Source: Schoenoplectus triqueter (Eukaryota; Streptophyta; Magnoliopsida; Poales; Cyperaceae). From it: a stretch of 26,368 nt of DNA. The stretch lies in NCBI GenBank assembly GCA_964058805.1, contig CAXKVV010000671.1, positions 1 through 26,368 on the forward strand, in the 5' to 3' direction. The stretch's first letter is position 1, and each line of letters begins with the position of its first letter. This document shows, piece by piece, positions 20,573 to 26,368 of this stretch. The position numbers and the translations under genes are program-made. The notes beneath the pieces were generated by a model. That model saw only the letters and a list, made by a program, of their open reading frames with translations. It made no database searches and was not told where the DNA came from.

Positions 20573-20694
20573 ACAAATGGACCTGATGCGGTTGACCAGG
20601 CACTGAGACGGCCAGGAAGGTTTGACCGGGAGATAGCACTGGGTGTACCAGATGAAGCTGCACACGCAGAGATATTTTCCATGCTGACACAAAG
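20573..20694 (+). pseudogene. Orphan AAA-ATPase exon (CDC48C/NVL-like)
   Basis: The 122-base exon is flanked by a splice acceptor (TTTCAG before 20573) and donor (AAG|GTAGGT after 20694) and reads [20 protein letters not shown] and then [15 protein letters not shown]. This is the sensor-1 and arginine-finger part (second region of homology) of an AAA ATPase, closest in memory to plant CDC48C or the nuclear VCP-like protein. Such proteins unfold ubiquitinated or ribosome-assembly substrates. Walker A and B motifs and the rest of the gene are not nearby, so this is a captured or left-over fragment. The usual Arg after TN is Gly here. If the rest of a gene lay in very long introns outside the window, it could be a real exon, but the satellite before it and BRF1 after it make that unlikely. 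Confidence 0.65.
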
Positions 20695-22240
20695 GTAGGT
20701 CTTTAGCAATTGGTACCACCTTATGGAAGTAAGCTGTGTGGGTATCCCCTTTTTGTACCATGTTATGCCTTGATGGCCACCAATCCCTGAGGCATGTCTT
20801 TCTTCTTCCCCTCCTCTTTCTCACAAAATTGAAATATTTTATTATTTCTTTCGTAAAAGTGAATATTTTGAGATGAAGAGTAAAGATTATGAATCAACTG
20901 ATGAATTCATACCCAGCGAGAAAACAGATGCGCGTGCTAGCGCGCAACGGCCCACCCATTGTCTGTTTGGATTCGCCGTGCCTTCAGTCGGCAGGTGTAA
21001 AGTACCGCTTTTTCCTACTCGAGGCAGGCATACCTCTTCTTCTTATCCTCTATACTTTTCTTTATTGGGACAAGTTGGATTTCTTGAAAGATATATTTGG
21101 CCAATTCGGTTTACTCGACAGTCAGGATTGAAAGAAAGAAGGCTGGTTCTCGGTAGTCGAGTAGAGGCGGAATCTTTCTGAGAATGGAATGTTATGACAC
21201 GACCTAACATGTTTCCTAGCAGGTAACGTATAGAAGACTGAAAGTTGAAGTTTCGGTGGGTCTCATCAATCGATTACCTTCTTTATTACGCCTGCCTGCC
21301 CCTAATTGGAGATTTCTTATCTATTTCTATACCGAGAATGGCTTTATTGACGTTCATCCGCGCCTCACTTGGCTAACTCAACAGTTATATGTCTGATAGT
21401 CTGGTCTAACTAAGCGGATTGGAGGCGGGCATTTTCATATCAACGTAGCTAACAGCTTGTTTTTTAATTGTTCATGAAGTAAAAGCTGCTCTGGTTATAA
21501 TATCAAACTTATTTTAGGTGTTTGATTTATTCTGGTACTTGAGATCATACAGATGATCTCTATAAAATTCTGAAAAAAAAATCATAAAAATATTCATGAA
21601 GAAGATTTGAAACAATATTTTGAGAGATTTTAGGAATTTGGGGATCTAGGGTTTGGCTCATTTGAAACAATATTTTAGGAATTTTAGGAAATTGGTAAAC
21701 CAGAGTGGAAATTGAAAACATTGATAAGAAATGGTGAACTTTATCAGTTGGAAGTCTTTTTTTGGAAATAAGAAGAAGATAATCTTTCGTGATTCGTAGA
21801 TAGTTTCGAAAAAGTCTTTTCAAATATAAAAAATAACTAGTTAAGAATTTTTATTGATTTTTTTCTTCTTTTTCGATTCAAAAACTTGATATGCATAATT
21901 GTGTAAAAATATGATATAAATAATAATATAGCAATAATTTATAAATGTTTCTTAAAAATAATAAACATATGCATATTTATATGATAATATTGTGTATTTT
22001 TAGTTAAGTTCGGATGAAAAAAAAAAAACTAATTAAATTCGAATAAATATTAAAGTTGACTAAAAATAAATAAATAAAAATTAAGAACCATAACCTCTCG
22101 CGAAATTTACAAAATTTACCCCATCTAAATCTAAACCCCCGAGTAAAATTGGACGGCGGAGATCGAAGACAAATAGGGTACACTTTTTCTTTCGCGGATA
22201 CGAATCCCGCACAGCCAGAACGGCCTCCACGAAAGCCCAA
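20695..22240. other. Intergenic DNA, partly organelle-like in texture
   Basis: 20873-21470 has moderate GC and looks unlike its AT-rich flanks; the style recalls plant mitochondrial spacer DNA, but I recognise no mitochondrial gene in it. 21480-22080 is AT-rich with nothing supported. Frames of 80-102 codons at 20873-21181 show no family. Confidence 0.35.
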
Positions 22241-22249
22241 AACCGCGCG

Positions 22250-22542
22250 TCGACCGTAAGTTCTATCTCGGACGGTAGAGCAGAGCAGAGAATTGGTATA
22301 TCTTATTTCGTCGCGTCGCTTGGGGTTTGGAGTCTAGGGTTCAGGCCAAAACCAATTCAATTGCCACGCTGTTTCATCTCCTCCCGAGATCGTATCCAAC
22401 ACAGAAACTATTGAGTCCGCACATCTCTCTCCCGTTCTCTCTAATGTTCTTTTCTCTTTTCTCCTACATAATAGGTGATAGGTGGACGATACTCTAATTT
22501 CGTTAACTTTTGTGGGAATTTTGAAAATAGGAAGTAGAGGCG
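22250..22542 (+). promoter_or_regulatory. Likely 5' UTR of the BRF1-like gene
   Basis: A pyrimidine-rich patch (about 22420-22465, CTCTCTCCCGTTCTCTCT) resembles the Y patch of plant core promoters. A donor-like GTAAGT at about 22256 and an acceptor-like AATAG before 22531 suggest a 5'-UTR intron. Both are inferences; transcript data would settle them. Confidence 0.35.
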
Positions 22543-25500
22543 ATGGTGTATTGCAGTCACTGTGGTGATCAATGCCCGGCCATTGTGGATCCTGACAAGG
22601 GCTACATGTCAGTTATCTTTTTCTCCTTTTCAGTGCGCTGTATACATCCATGTTTATATGTATTCGTACATGTTTATACTTTTCTAGTTATAATATATGA
22701 ATTGCCGCACTGGGGTGCCATTTTTCTGTTCCTACCCAGTTGGTCAGGTCATGTTACTCGTAATCTATTTGCATCAAGTCAGTGTGAATTCCATAATTGA
22801 ACCATCTTATTGAGGAATTTGGTTTATGTCAAAGAAAAAGTGCTTTGTTGTAGATATTGGAACAACTAGATTTTTATTTCTCATTTAATTATATGTGATT
22901 TTGCATATTTTTCTTGTCATCGCTGTTAACTTTTTGGCCCCATTTGTTTTGGTGTTCAGCTGCTGTGGCATGTGTGGAAAAATTATCGACCAAGAGATCT
23001 ATTCTACTGAACCTACGTTTATTAAGGATAAATCTGGGCAGGTACATCTGTTCTTAAGGGAGTAATTTCGTAGGATAGTATCATAAAATTCAAAATTCAT
23101 GTATGATGCACAAAAGAGTACAAAAAAGTTCTTGCTTTTTTAATGTTAACAGTTGGCTTGTTATTATGTTTTCACTCTTCAATGATACTTGGCAAGGCTA
23201 CTTTCTAAATCCTTCCACAAAAAATATGATTGCAGGAAATATGTGATTTCAGAAAATTGTTGTAATAGGAAGTAATGAGATGGACTGTGGTGATTAAAAC
23301 TTTTTTTTTTTGTAATTGTTGGTTTGAGGAAGTTGGCAAGTTTTGAAAACTAAGGATAATTTGATTTTCAAGGCTTGTAGGTTTAAAAGGGATAACAGTG
23401 TATTTTGATCATTGGAAGGATATTACTAATTTCTCAAATTGTGTAGGATCAAATTTTCAGTATTTCAATTCAGTCTTCCTGATATGGCCATCTTAATCTT
23501 GGTTGTTTTGCAAAATACAGAGCCGTTTGGGTGGTACTATCCTTAGGAGTATTGAGAGTGGCTATTCAGCTTCACATGAAAGAACGTTGGCGAAGGGTGA
23601 TTACATTCTTAGACTGTTTAATATTCCCTTATTAGTTATCGTGCTGTTGATGGGGTTTCGTTATTCCTTCTGTTTGAATTATGTTCGTTAGGTAACATAA
23701 CTTGTTCAAAATATTGTAGTTATTATTATTTTTTTTGCTTTTTTCAGGTAGAGATGAGATCAGGTACATAGTTAATTGCTTAGAAGTGGCTGGTGGAGAC
23801 TCAATCATTGATGAGGCTCATAAATTTTATCAAGTAAACATCTCCTTAAAGTCATGTTATATATCTGTATTAGATGTCAAATAATATGAATTATTGCATA
23901 AGAACCTTGTGTTCTGCTTCATACACGGTTGTTTTGCATTATTTAATGTGCAATTAATGTTGTGTTCATTATGCTTTCTGTACTCTCTTGCATGTACTAG
24001 TACCACGACACTCTCCACTCCAAATGCACGATCTTAAAAAGTAGATAGAAATGCATATCCACTATGTGATTAAATTCCTATTTATGTGCATATTGAAAGA
24101 TCATTCTGGTGCAACTGCCTACTATTGTTGTTGGCAGAAATTTTAAGTTCTAAGGACATTCCTGCAAAAGTTATTGCTCTAGTTAATAAACATTTTAGTT
24201 ACAATTATGGTTCTTAAAATCTTGGAAGTTCAAAGGATAACTCTGCTAGTACCATTTTCTAGTGTATATTAGGTAAAATTTAAATTTTATAGATATTATG
24301 TATGCTGATTATTTTCTACTGTAGTAAAATATAATATTGAATTAAATGTTTAATGAAGTGAAGATAGCCGTTGACAAGAATTTTACAAGGGGCCGAAGAA
24401 CCACTCATGTTGCTGCTGCTTGTCTTTACATTGCATGTCGGTATGTAGTGCTTATATATTTTATTGATGAGATTATTAAGACTGGTATATGGTTTGTGGT
24501 CCCATTATTTTAATTTATATAAGCAGCCCATACACTTAACGGTTCAGGAAGAATGTTTTGTAACCTCAGCGCTTGACCGCAAGATAAAGAAAAGAAAAAG
24601 AGAAATATTTAGTCGAACTTAAATGTTAGGCTCATACTGGTATATACTGATACTGTTTCCTTGATGGAAAGTTCCAATAATTTAAATCAGCAAGTGTTGG
24701 TGTATTTGGATTTTTGTAGGAAAAACAAGAAGGCATACCTACTAATAGATTTTTCTGACTATCTGCAAGTAAATGTGTAAGATGTTTTTTTTTAAAAAAA
24801 AAAGAAAATATTTTCCATTTCATTTCACTGAAACATTGATGTTTACAAAAAGGATAAAAAAAACAAAGACTCCTGTACCAATCACAGTGGTACCAATTGT
24901 TTACCTGACCCTCTATGCAACCCAAATAACCTTGACTCAGTTTTTAGGCCCTGTCAAACTGTTAAAACACAATTCTCTGAATTTTTCATCACAGATGTGT
25001 AAGAAAATCTTCTCTCGGTTTTGTTGCATAAAGTAGATTTATAGATCTTACAATTTAACTCTTTGAGTTTTTTTTATTATAGATTTTGAAAATTTTGTGA
25101 TTTCAGATATGTGCTTGGTGCGGTATTTTTGCAATTGTGCAAAGTTCTGCAGCTTGCAGAGCATCCAATCATACAAAAACTCGTCGATCCAAGTCTATTT
25201 ATCCACAGGTTTACTGAACGTAAGTATTCCAATGTTACTTCATCAGTATCATAACATATTAACAGTGGGGGGGGGGGTACTATTGTTGATCATCCTGACA
25301 TTATTGGCTCCATTGGCCAGGTTCATGTTGCACATCTGACCTGCTAGTTTTACTGACAGGTTGCATCATGACCCTTTTTGTCCTGACCTCTTTCTAATTC
25401 TTTTTTATATGGGAGTGTGAACTATGGACAGTGTTCAGCAGAAAATTGAAATGCCCACATCCGTCACATCCGTGACTCAAATTTGAAAGAAGGGGGTCAA

Positions 25501-26368
25501 TACCACCCTGACCGCTAGCCTAGGAAACTTTGTTGTCAAATGATATTAATTAATTAATTAATCAATTTAAGCTAATTCAGTTACGAAAAGAGGTGAAACT
25601 GGGTTGTCCTCTCTGACCCGGTGGCGTGTTACTAAGGTCTATTTCTGTCTGAGAAAAGAATAAAATATTGGTGAAGTGACATGACCTGATATGCTTCCGC
25701 TGTCACAGTTAGATGTGGTACGGTACGGTCAAGTAACTTTGGCCTATGTGGAAGAAAATTCTTTGTTTTCAATAGAAAATTGAACATATAGTTAAGAGAA
25801 ATTAAATTAAGGCAGACTGAAACAGTACATATCTAACTTGGGTATTTGTACTGTGCTTGAAAGTTGAAACAATTGTGCATTTAAAGAAAAATACATTTAA
25901 AATCTAAGAGATATTTTTCCTAACCTTTTAGGTTTATTGGGCAAAAAGAATAACACAGTATCTGAGACTGCTCTGAGGATAATAGCTAGCATGAAGCGTG
26001 ACTGGATGCAGGCTAGTTTTTCTCTTTTATTATGTATTTTGGAATTTCTTTGAAAAAAAAGGCTATCGAGCTCGTTTTATTACTGAAACTTTAACATTAC
26101 AATACTCAACATCAGAACACCAACCTAACAGAGAACAAACTACCCCAAAAATATAGCTAATCCAAGTGAAAAAATAGTTGATACCAAATTTGATATCATT
26201 ATTCTCAGCCTATCAATTATTCATCACAGCCAATCCCAAATCAAAGCAACCCAACACTAAGCACGGAATTTACTCTTTAATAATGCAAGAATGTCACATT
26301 TATTTCTTTTTGCTGATTTTGTTGTTCAATGCAGACGGGGAGGAAGCCTAGTGGATTATGTGGTGCTG
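22543..26368 (+). CDS. BRF1: BRF1-like subunit of TFIIIB (5' part, nine exons)
   Basis: Exons: 22543-22607, 22960-23041, 23521-23596, 23748-23833, 24364-24440, 24720-24776, 25107-25219, 25932-26011 and 26335 to the window end. They join into 223 codons without a stop. BRF1 bridges TBP and RNA polymerase III at tRNA and 5S genes in the nucleus. The N-terminal zinc ribbon is C4-X2-C7 and C24-X2-C27 ([11 protein letters not shown], then CCGMCGK), split by intron 1. The TFIIB-type cyclin repeats follow: [81 protein letters not shown]. The ATG at 22543 sits in a good context (GGCGATGG) and starts the ribbon directly. Intron 4's acceptor lacks a pyrimidine tract and intron 8 starts with GC. The C-terminal half lies outside. 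TFIIB itself is a less likely match. Confidence 0.9.
26012..26334 (+). other. GC-AG intron 8 of the BRF1-like gene
   Basis: The exon ends CAG at 26011 and the intron begins GCTAGT, ending TGCAG at 26334. Only this junction keeps the highly conserved reading MKRDWMQ then TGRKPSG; the nearest GT would shift the frame. GC donors are a known minority class spliced by the major spliceosome. Confidence 0.75.

Noticed and set aside
22543..22800. 85-codon unspliced frame at the BRF1 start
   Set aside because: Only the first 21 codons are exon 1; the rest is intron read-through, shown by the zinc ribbon resuming at 22960.
24773..25036. 87-codon plus-strand frame
   Set aside because: It lies within BRF1 intron 6 and shows no domain.
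25267..25277. Run of eleven G as a quadruplex or regulatory site
   Set aside because: A single homopolymer within an intron; length is prone to sequencing error and there are no other G-tracts around it.

Overview
The window is plant nuclear DNA, most likely from a flowering plant. The evidence is a Ty3/gypsy retrotransposon of the Tat lineage (it carries a second, archaeal-type RNase H after the reverse transcriptase-RNase H), a plant mobile domain (PMD) gene, several kinds of tandem repeat, and the start of an intron-rich single-copy gene for the RNA polymerase III factor BRF1. I cannot name the species.

Layout: 1-5346 is a decayed Tat polyprotein, one reading frame with eight nonsense codons and no frameshift, ending in reverse transcriptase, RNase H, archaeal-type RNase H and integrase. 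5347-7063 is a non-coding spacer holding a ~240-bp tandem duplication. 7064-10727 (minus strand) is an antisense PMD gene that splices into one open frame over six exons, with five 68-77-nt introns, all phase 1. 10728-14772 is non-coding, possibly the element's long 3' LTR, with G-box/ABRE motifs, a TATA box and three elaborate hairpins. 14830-16160 is AT-rich with degenerate ~128-bp repeats. 16223-17380 is a repeat block with a 227-bp duplication and an array of short hairpins. 17693-20046 is a CpG-rich satellite of about forty 58-bp units. 20573-20694 is a lone AAA-ATPase (CDC48/NVL-like) exon. 22543-26368 is the 5' part of a BRF1-like gene, nine exons, running off the window.

The most unusual signal is shared by three unrelated-looking repeat blocks (6.0-6.5, 13.5-14.0 and 16.7-17.4 kb). 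Each consists of hairpins whose loop or core is conserved while the arms change in a compensating way. The odd pairs I found in the listed arms are G-T on the plus strand rather than A-C, which points to a structure kept in a plus-strand RNA. This is read by eye and needs a covariation test.

The second notable point is the contrast inside the retrotransposon: the sense polyprotein is dead, yet the antisense PMD gene can still be read as an intact ~1,080-residue protein after splicing.
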